Shown: piece after piece, positions 16,712 through 24,394 of the stretch
Layout of the letters: every line of letters begins with the position of its first letter
Position numbering within the stretch: position 1 is the first letter of the stretch
Origin: Fuchsiella alkaliacetigena
GTDB lineage: Bacteria; Bacillota; Halanaerobiia; Halobacteroidales; Acetohalobiaceae
DNA length: 35,936 bases
Reading direction: 5' to 3'
Assembly (NCBI RefSeq): GCF_023227765.1
Contig: NZ_JALKBZ010000028.1
Span: 1 to 35,936 of the forward strand
Notes under the pieces: model-generated
Seen by the model: the letters and a program-made list of their open reading frames with translations, nothing else
The model's database searches: none
What the model was told of the DNA's origin: nothing
Program-made: the position numbers and the translations under genes

Positions 16712-16740
16712 TTGACAATTAACTTTAAATTGATTATAAT
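16712..16740 (+). promoter_or_regulatory. Consensus sigma-A promoter for tRNA-Ala
   Basis: Perfect TTGACA (16712-16717) and perfect TATAAT (16735-16740) with a 17-bp spacer, 61 bp upstream of the tRNA. Such a full-consensus promoter is usual for stable RNA genes. Confidence 0.85.
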
Positions 16741-16801
16741 ATTTATTAGTCTAATGAGTCAAAGAGCAGTCGTTAATTATACTGGTAGAAGTTAGTATTT
16801 T

Positions 16802-16877
16802 GGGGATATAGCTCAGCTGGGAGAGCGCTTGTCTGGCAGACAAGAGGTCGGGGGTTCAAGTCCCCCTATCTCCACCA
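16802..16877 (+). tRNA. tRNA-Ala (anticodon GGC)
   Basis: A complete 76-base tRNA. The acceptor stem GGGGATA pairs with TATCTCC and contains the G3-U70 pair that is the identity element for alanyl-tRNA synthetase. The D-arm GCTC/GAGC, anticodon stem CTTGT/ACAAG with loop CTGGCAG (anticodon GGC, reading GCC/GCU) and T-arm GGGGG-TTCAAGT-CCCCC are all intact, and CCA is encoded. It lies between rsfS and the restriction genes, a possible insertion hotspot, although I found no second copy of its 3' end. Confidence 0.97.
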
Positions 16878-16980
16878 TTATAACTATAGGCTTTGTAAAT
16901 TTTTATTCTGAATATTAACTGAGATTTAGTGAAATCAGGATAAGAAAATATAATATGTAAGTATTTTAGTTAAATTATTG

Positions 16981-17006
16981 GTGACCAGTAAGTGGTCACT
17001 TTTTTT
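16981..17006 (+). terminator. Terminator between tRNA-Ala and the mod gene
   Basis: A perfect 7-bp stem, GTGACCA with TGGTCAC, with a five-base loop and a T7 run. It ends the tRNA transcript. Only 26 bp separate it from the mod start, which already include the ribosome site, so mod must be read through it or be initiated upstream (TATAAT at 16949-16954 is a candidate -10). It may therefore act as an attenuator. Confidence 0.85.
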
Positions 17007-17032
17007 AGTTATTCACAAAGGAGGATGTTTCA

Positions 17033-19765
17033 GTGATAGAGCAAAGAAAGCTACAGAATTTATTAAAGGAACTATTTAGAATCGATGCTTCTAATTTGAA
17101 TTTTGGTATTTATAAAATTATGAAACAGAAAGCAGATGAAATTAATAATTTCATTGAAAAAGATTTAATTGAGTATATTCAATCAAAATCATCTGAGTTG
17201 AAGAAGATAGAAAATATTGAGGCAGATATTTATAAATTTTTCAAACGTTATTATGACAATGGAGATTTCTTATCTAAACGAAGATATTCTCAGAACACTA
17301 AATATGTTATTCCCTATAATGGAGAAGAAGTTTATTTACATTGGGCTAATAATGATCAATATTATATTAAAACTAGTGAAGATTTCAGTAATTATTCATT
17401 TGAAAGCAATAAATATGATACATTAGTAAATTTTAAAGTTGAAAATACTAGCATGGAAAAAAATAATAATAAATCAAATGATAATAAGTATTTTATTTTA
17501 AAAGATAAAGACTTTTTTGAATATAATCAAGCAAAAAAAGAAGTTAATATTTATTTTGAATACCGTGCTTTAAGGGAAGAAGAAGAAAAAAAATATAAAT
17601 CTCGTAATACTCAAAGAGATATAAGAAAATATATTGTCAAGGATATTGAAGCTATAATTAAAAAAAATCAAATACAAAGCTTATATTGGTTAACAAATAA
17701 AGCTAAAAATTCTTCTCAGACAGTATTAGCAAAACACATTAATAAATATACTAAGAAAAATAAATTGGATTATTTTATTCATAAGGATTTGCAAGGATTT
17801 TTAGAAAGAGAATTAGACTTTTACATAAAAAATGAAATTATAGACTTTGACGTTATAGAATTGGAGCATGAAAATGAGCTTAAGGAGCGGGTACTAAAAG
17901 CTGACTTAATAAAATCAATATCTAAAAAGATAATAGACTTCTTAGCTCAAATAGAGGATTTTCAAAAAAAACTATTTGAAAAGAAGAAGTTTGTGTTAGC
18001 AAGTGAATATTGTTTAACTTTGGATAGAATACCTGAAAAAATTCAAGATTATGTTTTTGAGGAAATAATTAATAATCACAAACAGTTACAAGAATTTCAA
18101 GATGTGTTTAATGAAAAAGTTGAAGGCAAAGATGATTTATTAAAAAAAGAAGGTTTAAAGAAATTAGTTATAGATACTAAGCATTTTGATAAAAAGTTTA
18201 AAGAAAAGTTATTATCTAGCTTTGATAGTTTAGATGATAAATTAGATGGAATATTAATTAAAAGTGAAAGTTATCAGGCATTAAGTTTATTGTTGAATAA
18301 GTATCAAAAACAAATTCAAGCCATTTATATTGATCCTCCTTTTAATACTGGTGGAAATGAATTTTTATATAAAAATAATTATCTAGATTCTTCTTGGATT
18401 ACAATGATGAATGATCGGCTAAAATTAGGAAGAAAACTTTTAAAAGATATAGGTAATATAGCTGTTAGAATTGATTCTAATGGTAATCATTATGTGAGAA
18501 TGTTAATGGATAGAATATTTAATAATAATTTTAAAAATGAAATAGCTGTGAGAAGAACTCAAAAAGCTTTTGCGGGAGCAAATAGATTTATTACTGCTAA
18601 TGACTCTTTGTTTTTTTATTCTAACTCTGATAATTCAATTTTAAATCCGGTGAAAAGAAAACGCGAACAACAAAAGTGGATAAATATGCATTCCCCAGGG
18701 GTTAGATGGTCAGAAGTTCCCAAAGAGTATGTAGAATATTATGATGAATCACAAATTAAAAAAGAAAAGGGGAAGATTTTATCTAAAGGTAGAGTTTATA
18801 ATGAAAAAGTATTTATGCCTCCTGAGGGAAGACATTGGACGTTTACTCAAGGAAGAATGGAAAAGTATGATTCTGAAGGAAGGATAAGAGTAAAAAATGG
18901 TGGACTACAATATCAAACCTCTCCAATGCAAACAGTAGATTCGGATTGGACTGATATTCCTGGCTATGTAGTTCCATCTCGATGGGGGTTTTCTACAGAA
19001 AACTCTGAAAAATTGTTAAAGCGAGTTATAGAAGGTTTTTCCAATAAAGGTGATTATGTTTTAGATTATTTTTTAGGAAGCGGTACCACAGTAGCAGTTG
19101 CTCATAAACTGCAAAGAAAGTGGATTGGAGTTGAGATGGGAGATTATTTTGATAGTATAACTCTTCAAAGAATGAAAGAAGTTATAGCTGGAAGAGGAAA
19201 GAACGAACCTTGCGGTATTAGTAAAAAAGTTACTTGGAATGGTGGAGGTTTTTTTAAATATCAAGTTATAGAACAGTATGAAGATACATTAAATAATATA
19301 AAATTTAATAAAGATATACAGCAGTTAGATTTGATTAATGAATTTGATGACTATTTAATTAATTATATGTTAGATTATGAAACTAAGAAATCATTAATAG
19401 ATATTGAGAAGTTCACTTCTCCATTTGAGTATAAATTAAAAGTTGAAAAGAATAAGGAAAAGTTTAATAAAAAAATAAACTTAGTAGAAACTTTTAATTA
19501 TTTAATTAGTTTAAATACAGAACAAATTAAACTGTTTAACCATCAAAGTAGAAAGTATAAAATTATTATTGGTACTAATGGTAATCAAAAAATATTAGTT
19601 ATTTGGAGAGATTTTGATAGATTAAATTTAGCAAAGGAAAGAGATTTTATAGAAAATACTATTATTAATGATCAAGAGTTTGATAAAATTTATATTAATG
19701 TAGATAGTTATTTAGATAATTTTTCATTAATTGAAGAACAGTTTGCTAAATTATTATTTGTTTAG
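17033..19765 (+). CDS. Type III-like DNA methyltransferase (Mod), long form
   Basis: Adenine/cytosine amino-methyltransferase of a restriction-modification system; it would set both methylation and target specificity. The catalytic motif is DPPF at 434-437 (YIDPPFNTGGNEFLYKNNYLDSSW), followed by a target-recognition region of about 240 residues and then the AdoMet site FLGSGTT at 680-686, i.e. beta-class order. The roughly 430 residues before the catalytic motif are far longer than in classical EcoP1/EcoP15I Mod, where it lies near residue 120; they are Lys/Glu-rich and helical. The start is GTG 17033, eight bases after AAAGGAGG. The gene is much more AT-rich than its flanks. The res gene follows after 16 bp. 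The family call is firm; the recognised site is unknown. Confidence 0.88.
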   Translation: MIEQRKLQNLLKELFRIDASNLNFGIYKIMKQKADEINNFIEKDLIEYIQSKSSELKKIENIEADIYKFFKRYYDNGDFLSKRRYSQNTKYVIPYNGEEVYLHWANNDQYYIKTSEDFSNYSFESNKYDTLVNFKVENTSMEKNNNKSNDNKYFILKDKDFFEYNQAKKEVNIYFEYRALREEEEKKYKSRNTQRDIRKYIVKDIEAIIKKNQIQSLYWLTNKAKNSSQTVLAKHINKYTKKNKLDYFIHKDLQGFLERELDFYIKNEIIDFDVIELEHENELKERVLKADLIKSISKKIIDFLAQIEDFQKKLFEKKKFVLASEYCLTLDRIPEKIQDYVFEEIINNHKQLQEFQDVFNEKVEGKDDLLKKEGLKKLVIDTKHFDKKFKEKLLSSFDSLDDKLDGILIKSESYQALSLLLNKYQKQIQAIYIDPPFNTGGNEFLYKNNYLDSSWITMMNDRLKLGRKLLKDIGNIAVRIDSNGNHYVRMLMDRIFNNNFKNEIAVRRTQKAFAGANRFITANDSLFFYSNSDNSILNPVKRKREQQKWINMHSPGVRWSEVPKEYVEYYDESQIKKEKGKILSKGRVYNEKVFMPPEGRHWTFTQGRMEKYDSEGRIRVKNGGLQYQTSPMQTVDSDWTDIPGYVVPSRWGFSTENSEKLLKRVIEGFSNKGDYVLDYFLGSGTTVAVAHKLQRKWIGVEMGDYFDSITLQRMKEVIAGRGKNEPCGISKKVTWNGGGFFKYQVIEQYEDTLNNIKFNKDIQQLDLINEFDDYLINYMLDYETKKSLIDIEKFTSPFEYKLKVEKNKEKFNKKINLVETFNYLISLNTEQIKLFNHQSRKYKIIIGTNGNQKILVIWRDFDRLNLAKERDFIENTIINDQEFDKIYINVDSYLDNFSLIEEQFAKLLFV

Positions 19766-19781
19766 AAAGTGAGGATCACAA

Positions 19782-22700
19782 ATGAGATTACAGAAAAGAT
19801 TAATTTTAAATAAATATTTTTTATCGTTATTTGGGGTTGAAGAGTTTGAGGGTTTAAGGGAGGTAGTAATAGATGCAGATGAAGGCTTTAATGCTGAAGG
19901 AAATAGTTATATATTAACTCATTTATTAAGTTCAAAATTACAAATAAATAATAAATTACAAATTAAATTGGAAGAGTTTGATCAAGAAATTAAGCAATAT
20001 GTTGAATTTATTAATAAAAATAGAGATCAGCCAATTGTATTAAAATACTTTCAATATTTAGCAGTATTATTTACTGAAATATTTTTAGATAAATACTTTA
20101 ATAATAAAGAATTATTTAAGTCAAAATTAAATAATTTTATTAATAAGGAAAATAGTAAAATAAAAAAAGATAAAAATAAGTATTCTCCTTTTTATGATGA
20201 AGATTTAAATAAAGTAGCCTTTTATATGGCAACTGGTTCAGGAAAAACTTTAATTATGCATATTAATTATCTTCAATATTTGAAGTATAATTATGATAAT
20301 TTAGATAAAATTATTTTAATCACTCCTAATGAAGGCTTAAGTGATCAACACTTAAAAGAATTTAAAAAAAGTAATATTCAAGCAGACTTATTACTTAATA
20401 TGATTGGTGGGTTAATCGAAGAAAAAAAAGTCTATGTAATTGAAATAACTAAGCTTGTAGAAAATAAAACTAGAGAAGGAGATAGTATAGAGGTAAGCTC
20501 TTTAGAAGGAAATAATTTAATCTTAGTCGATGAGGGCCATAAAGGTAGTGGTGGAGATGTTTGGAAGAAAAATAGAGAGTATCTAGCTGAAGATGGTTTT
20601 ATTTTTGAATATAGCGCTACTTTTGGTCAAGCAGTAGAAAAAAGAATTGATAGATCAGAAAAGTGGAAGAATGAAGATCATTATTTTAATAAAAAAGTAG
20701 AGAAATTAAATTTACCTGAAGATATTAAAACTGATATATTTAATATAATTAAACATAACACTTATATTAATATGTCACTGTATCAATTGGAAAAGAAAAT
20801 GGATAAGTATGATTTAAGCTTAACTATGCAGCAAAGAATAAGAAATCTATATAATAATTTGCTTGAGGAGTATTCTAAAGCAATTATTTTTGATTATTCT
20901 TATAAGTACTTTCATGAGGATGGTTATGGTAAAGATTATAGTATTTTAAATTTGAAATCATCTCAGCTCCAAGAATATAATTCGATATTTTTATTAGCTA
21001 ATTTATTATCTTTTTTTGAAAAAAAGATTTATTTTAAAGATCAGCAGGAGCAAATTAAAGAATATAATATAAAAAATCCATTATTGCTATTTGTGGGCCA
21101 TACTGTCAGTGCGAGTAGTAGTTTAACTAAGAATGATAAAGCTAGTATTAGTGATTTAGAATTTATAATTGAGTTTATAAATGAGTTTCTAAATAATAAG
21201 AATGAAATTATAAGTGCGATTGATGATATATTAGCAGGTGATAGTGGATTTGTGGATAGTAACGAAGAAGATATATTTGCTAATAGATATTCTTACTTAA
21301 AAGAGAGAGCCTTTACTGGTAAAGAGATTTATAGAAAAATGTTAAAATTAATTTTTAATACTTCCTTAAATTTAAGCAGTGATCTACAATTATATGAGGT
21401 TAAAAAAGCTGCTGGAGAGATAGGATTAAAACTAAAGGGAGCAGAAGATTACTTTGCTTTAATAAATATAGGTAATGTTAATAAATTAAAGAGAAAGCTA
21501 AAGAAAAATAATATAAATATCAGTGAAGATAACTTTTCAGATTCTTTTTTTGCAGAAATCAATAATAAAAATTCTAAAATAAATATGTTGATTGGTTCTA
21601 AGAAGTTTACCGAAGGTTGGGATAGTTATAGAGTAGCTAATATTGGTCTGTTAAACATTGGTAGAAAAGAAGGATCTCAAATAATACAGCTTTTTGGTAG
21701 AGGAGTTAGGTTAAAAGGGTTGAATAATTCATTACAAAGAAGCTCAGCTTTTGCTGAGAAAAAACATCCTGAACATATACAGCAATTAGAAACTCTTGAC
21801 ATTTTCGGGATTAAAGCTGATTATATGGAAAAATTCGAAGAGTATTTACAGGAAGAAGGGATAGAGACTGATGCTATTGAGAAAATAGAGTTACCTATTA
21901 AAGAAAATGAAGAGTTTTTAAGAGAAGATTTATTAAGTTTAGATGTTAAAGAAGGTCTTGATTTTAGAAAAGATGTAAATTTGAATTTAGATGTTGATGA
22001 GAATTATAAAGTTCAACTTGATTTAAGGCCTAAAATGGAGCAGTTAAATAGTAAAAAAAGAATGAATGGTAATATTAAAAATGACAAAAATAATCCCCAA
22101 GAAATAGATAGTAAAATATTAAACTATTTAGATTGGGATAAAATATATTTAGATACAGTTAGTTATAAAATTCGAAAAGGATTTACTAACTTATCTATTA
22201 AAAAAGAGGCTTTAAAGCTTATCTTGGAGAAAAAATTATATAACTTATATTGTAATAGAGAAGAAGATATTAAAGCTAATAAGTTTACTGATCTTGATAA
22301 AATAACAGATATAGTTAAAAAAATATTGAATAAATATATATCTAAATTTTATAGGGATAAATTGAAAAAATATAAAAGTGATAATTTAGTTTATAAACCA
22401 CTAAGTAAAGAGGATGATAACTTTAAAAATTATACCTTACAAATAAAGAAGAAAAATGAAGACTTAGTTAAAAAGATAAAGAAATTAGTTAAAGATAAAG
22501 AAGAAATATATGATGCAAGACTAGAGGGGATAGATGAAATAGATAATGTTTATTTTGATCGACATCTATTTCAACCTTTATTAGGAGATGAATGCGAAAT
22601 AGAAACAGTAACTCCCGTTGCTCTAAATAAAAGCGAAAAAAGATTTATAAAAATGTTAAAGGAATACTTTATAAATAATAAAGATATTAGATTATTAGCT

Positions 22701-23093
22701 GATAAAAAAGTTTTTCTGTTAAGGAATCTTCCTAAGCTAGGTATTGGATTTTTTGAAGCTAATAATTATTATCCAGATTTCATTTTATGGATTAAAGAAA
22801 AGGATAAACAGTATATTAATTTTATCGACCCAAAGGGACTTAGAAATCTACATAACTTGAGTAATCCTAAAATTAGATTAGCAAAAGATATTAAAGAAAT
22901 ACAGAATAAATTAAAGGGGAGCAGGTCTCAAGATGTATTTTTGAATTCATTTATTATTTCTAATACTCCCTTTAATAAGGCTAAAAGAATATTTAAAATA
23001 GATACAAAAAATGATTTTGAAGCTGAAAATATATATTTTGAAGAAGATGGTCTTGAAATTATAAATAAGATGATTAAAAAAGCATTAAGATAG
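19782..23093 (+). CDS. Type III-like restriction helicase-nuclease (Res)
   Basis: An 1103-residue SF2 helicase-like translocase with a C-terminal nuclease. ATPase motifs: Walker A ATGSGKT (150-156), DEGH box (250-253), SAT (EYSATF), and motif VI QLFGRGVR (636-643). The nuclease signature is Y-P-D (Asp999) followed by D1016-P-K1018 within NFIDPKGL, a PD-(D/E)xK site. This domain order and the adjoining mod gene identify a type III-like Res subunit. The ribosome site GAGG lies before the ATG. It is strikingly AT- and Lys/Asn-rich. All motifs are intact, so it is probably active. Its last codons and stop lie inside a 40-bp palindromic terminator shared with the convergent gene. Confidence 0.9.
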   Translation: MRLQKRLILNKYFLSLFGVEEFEGLREVVIDADEGFNAEGNSYILTHLLSSKLQINNKLQIKLEEFDQEIKQYVEFINKNRDQPIVLKYFQYLAVLFTEIFLDKYFNNKELFKSKLNNFINKENSKIKKDKNKYSPFYDEDLNKVAFYMATGSGKTLIMHINYLQYLKYNYDNLDKIILITPNEGLSDQHLKEFKKSNIQADLLLNMIGGLIEEKKVYVIEITKLVENKTREGDSIEVSSLEGNNLILVDEGHKGSGGDVWKKNREYLAEDGFIFEYSATFGQAVEKRIDRSEKWKNEDHYFNKKVEKLNLPEDIKTDIFNIIKHNTYINMSLYQLEKKMDKYDLSLTMQQRIRNLYNNLLEEYSKAIIFDYSYKYFHEDGYGKDYSILNLKSSQLQEYNSIFLLANLLSFFEKKIYFKDQQEQIKEYNIKNPLLLFVGHTVSASSSLTKNDKASISDLEFIIEFINEFLNNKNEIISAIDDILAGDSGFVDSNEEDIFANRYSYLKERAFTGKEIYRKMLKLIFNTSLNLSSDLQLYEVKKAAGEIGLKLKGAEDYFALINIGNVNKLKRKLKKNNINISEDNFSDSFFAEINNKNSKINMLIGSKKFTEGWDSYRVANIGLLNIGRKEGSQIIQLFGRGVRLKGLNNSLQRSSAFAEKKHPEHIQQLETLDIFGIKADYMEKFEEYLQEEGIETDAIEKIELPIKENEEFLREDLLSLDVKEGLDFRKDVNLNLDVDENYKVQLDLRPKMEQLNSKKRMNGNIKNDKNNPQEIDSKILNYLDWDKIYLDTVSYKIRKGFTNLSIKKEALKLILEKKLYNLYCNREEDIKANKFTDLDKITDIVKKILNKYISKFYRDKLKKYKSDNLVYKPLSKEDDNFKNYTLQIKKKNEDLVKKIKKLVKDKEEIYDARLEGIDEIDNVYFDRHLFQPLLGDECEIETVTPVALNKSEKRFIKMLKEYFINNKDIRLLADKKVFLLRNLPKLGIGFFEANNYYPDFILWIKEKDKQYINFIDPKGLRNLHNLSNPKIRLAKDIKEIQNKLKGSRSQDVFLNSFIISNTPFNKAKRIFKIDTKNDFEAENIYFEEDGLEIINKMIKKALR

Positions 23094-23121
23094 AAAGGAA
23101 TTCCTTTCTATCTTAATGCTA
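23082..23121. terminator. Perfect 40-bp palindrome, bidirectional terminator
   Basis: Two 20-base arms meet at a central GAATTC with no spacer and no mismatch. The left arm contains the last codons and stop of res. The plus strand continues AAGTTTTATTTT and the minus strand continues TTTTTT, giving U tracts in both directions between the convergent res and nuclease-like genes. Confidence 0.8.
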
Positions 23122-23130
23122 AGTTTTATT

Positions 23131-23880
23131 TTAAATTTCAGCTTGGATTATATTTATTAAGTTTTCAAAGTTACAGCTTTGAAGATAGTTACTGTTAATT
23201 TTAAAGCCATTTCCTATACTATTAAAGTAGGGGGAGCTAGTATTTATATCTTGCTCTTCTGTTAACAAATAGTTTATTCTAGAACTGTTATGATATAAAA
23301 AGAGTAATTTAGTAGGTTTTATAATTGCATCTACTGCCATTTCTTCATAACTTAGCAATTGACCATAACCTACTTTATAATTACTAGAATTCTTTTCTTC
23401 GATTAATAATACTGTGTCTTCTTTTTTATTATGTAATAAATAGTCCATATCAACAAAACTGAATGCTCTACCCATATTTTCTCTAAACCATTGGCTAAGA
23501 TTACTACATTCTGTTTTTGATCTGCTTTTTCTGTCTATTATCTCTAATGCCCAAATAGGAATATGGTTTTCAATTAAATTAGTGATTTCTGTATAACTAT
23601 CTTGTATTCCATCTATTAGAATAAGATATCTAGTCTGAGGATTATTATTGACTTTGTATAATGCAGATACTAAAAATACTTCTTTATAAACTGCATAAGT
23701 TTCACTATCTAGTTGATTAAGAAGTTTATCTAATTGTGGAGACCTGAGGCCAGTATATTCGTCTTTTGGTCTTTGATGATCATATTTTGATCTTGTTTGC
23801 TTTATTATACTTTTCTTCATTTCTTTCCCATTCAATATTTTCGTTTGACCACTTCTTAAATCTTTTCTTTTGAATTGCAT
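23131..23880 (-). CDS. PD-(D/E)xK nuclease-like protein beside the restriction genes
   Basis: A 249-residue protein without a family I can name. Residues 130-185 read WFRENMGRAFSFVDMDYLLHN, then TVLLIEEKN and GQLLSYEE. The spacing of Asp144/Asp146, Glu161-x-Lys163 and Gln174 is that of a PD-(D/E)xK nuclease core. The first 45 residues are basic and probably disordered, which could suit nucleic-acid binding. GGGAGG lies seven bases before the ATG. It converges on res, has the same AT-rich composition as mod and res, and ends at the shared palindrome, so it likely belongs to the same block. Nuclease activity is inference; a structural or regulatory relative is possible. Confidence 0.75.
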   Translation of the reverse strand: MQFKRKDLRSGQTKILNGKEMKKSIIKQTRSKYDHQRPKDEYTGLRSPQLDKLLNQLDSETYAVYKEVFLVSALYKVNNNPQTRYLILIDGIQDSYTEITNLIENHIPIWALEIIDRKSRSKTECSNLSQWFRENMGRAFSFVDMDYLLHNKKEDTVLLIEEKNSSNYKVGYGQLLSYEEMAVDAIIKPTKLLFLYHNSSRINYLLTEEQDINTSSPYFNSIGNGFKINSNYLQSCNFENLINIIQAEI

Positions 23881-23942
23881 TTCCTTACCTCCCTTTTATA
23901 AAGTTAGTTCTGTTTAACTAAATGTTACTAGATAACTTAAAG

Positions 23943-23971
23943 TTTATCCTTCATGAAATTATGATTATCAA
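23943..23971 (-). promoter_or_regulatory. Candidate promoter of the nuclease-like gene
   Basis: On the minus strand TTGATA (23971-23966) and GATAAA (23948-23943) are separated by 17 bp, 63 bp before the coding start. The -35 matches five of six consensus bases, the -10 four. Confidence 0.4.
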
Positions 23972-24140
23972 GTTAAAAGTATAATTATGTCTATAGTGGT
24001 TATAATACGTAAAAATGTATTTAGATACTGATTACAATAAAGATATAATATGTTAGAGGTATTTAGCGGGCCCTATTGCTAGTAATTTAAGTTAGCTATG
24101 CTTATATGGATAAAAAATAGATTTTAATTATAAATTGTAA

Positions 24141-24170
24141 TTAATGCAGGTTTAATGCAATTTTAATGCA
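24141..24170 (+). repeat. Three TTAATGCA repeats with an 11-bp period
   Basis: Identical octamers begin at 24141, 24152 and 24163, the last ending seven bases before the -35 of the leuS promoter. Equal helical phasing suggests a binding site for a regulator of leuS. Confidence 0.7.
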
Positions 24171-24177
24171 ACAAAGA

Positions 24178-24206
24178 TTGAAATTTTTTTAAAGGAATGA
24201 TAATAT
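24178..24206 (+). promoter_or_regulatory. Candidate leuS promoter
   Basis: TTGAAA (24178-24183) and TAATAT (24201-24206) with a 17-bp spacer; GATAAT two bases to the left gives an alternative -10 with 15 bp. Transcription from here would start near 24213 and give a leader of about 180 nt. Confidence 0.5.
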
Positions 24207-24212
24207 ATTAAA

Positions 24213-24360
24213 GTGAAAGCTTATAATTAAAGGGACGTAGGATAGTATTAGATAATATTAATTCTATTTTAAAAAGCATTAATTGTTTTATTATCAAAAA
24301 GCCTTCGTCCTTAACAATGATTTTTTTCGTTGTTAGTGATGAGGGTTTTTTTATTTTTTG
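24213..24360 (+). promoter_or_regulatory. leuS leader with alternative antiterminator and terminator
   Basis: The terminator pairs 24302-24317 with 24330-24345 (16 positions, one mismatch, a few G-T) and is followed by T7. Its left arm CCTTCGTCCTT (24302-24312) can instead pair with AAGGGACGTAGG (24230-24241), enclosing a second helix GATAATATTAAT/ATTAAT..ATTATC. The two folds exclude each other, the design of an attenuator. The conserved T-box 14-mer is absent and I see no leader peptide with a start codon, so the signal is unknown. Confidence 0.6.
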
Positions 24361-24394
24361 AATGACTAAAAGAAGTTTTGGAGGAGGAAAAGAG

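Larger units (their letters stand above)
23881..24394. other. 514-bp control region between the restriction block and leuS
   Basis: No gene of useful length is visible. From left to right it holds the promoter and ribosome site of the minus-strand nuclease-like gene, about 120 bp of featureless AT-rich sequence with one GGGCCC (24068), three TTAATGCA repeats, the leuS promoter, and a structured leuS leader ending in a terminator. Confidence 0.6.

Noticed and set aside
17586-17667. Phase-variable homopolymer tracts in mod (two A8 runs)
   Set aside because: Runs of eight A are expected by chance in such AT-rich Lys-rich coding sequence and the frame is intact; there are no tandem repeats typical of phase-variable mod genes.
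24230-24363. Leader peptide for leuS attenuation
   Set aside because: One frame is open through the leader, but a stop lies just before it and no start codon with a ribosome site is present near its beginning.
24100-24394. T-box riboswitch upstream of leuS
   Set aside because: The conserved AGGGTGGNACCGCG element is absent and the leader from the likely promoter is too short for a normal stem I; kept only as an unassigned attenuator.
16854-24394. Integrative element using the tRNA-Ala 3' end as attachment site
   Set aside because: No second copy of the tRNA 3' end was seen on the right side of the block and there is no integrase gene.
24362-24394. ATG 24362 as leuS start
   Set aside because: It is preceded by the terminator U tract without a ribosome site, while ATG 24395 has GGAGGAGG at ideal spacing.
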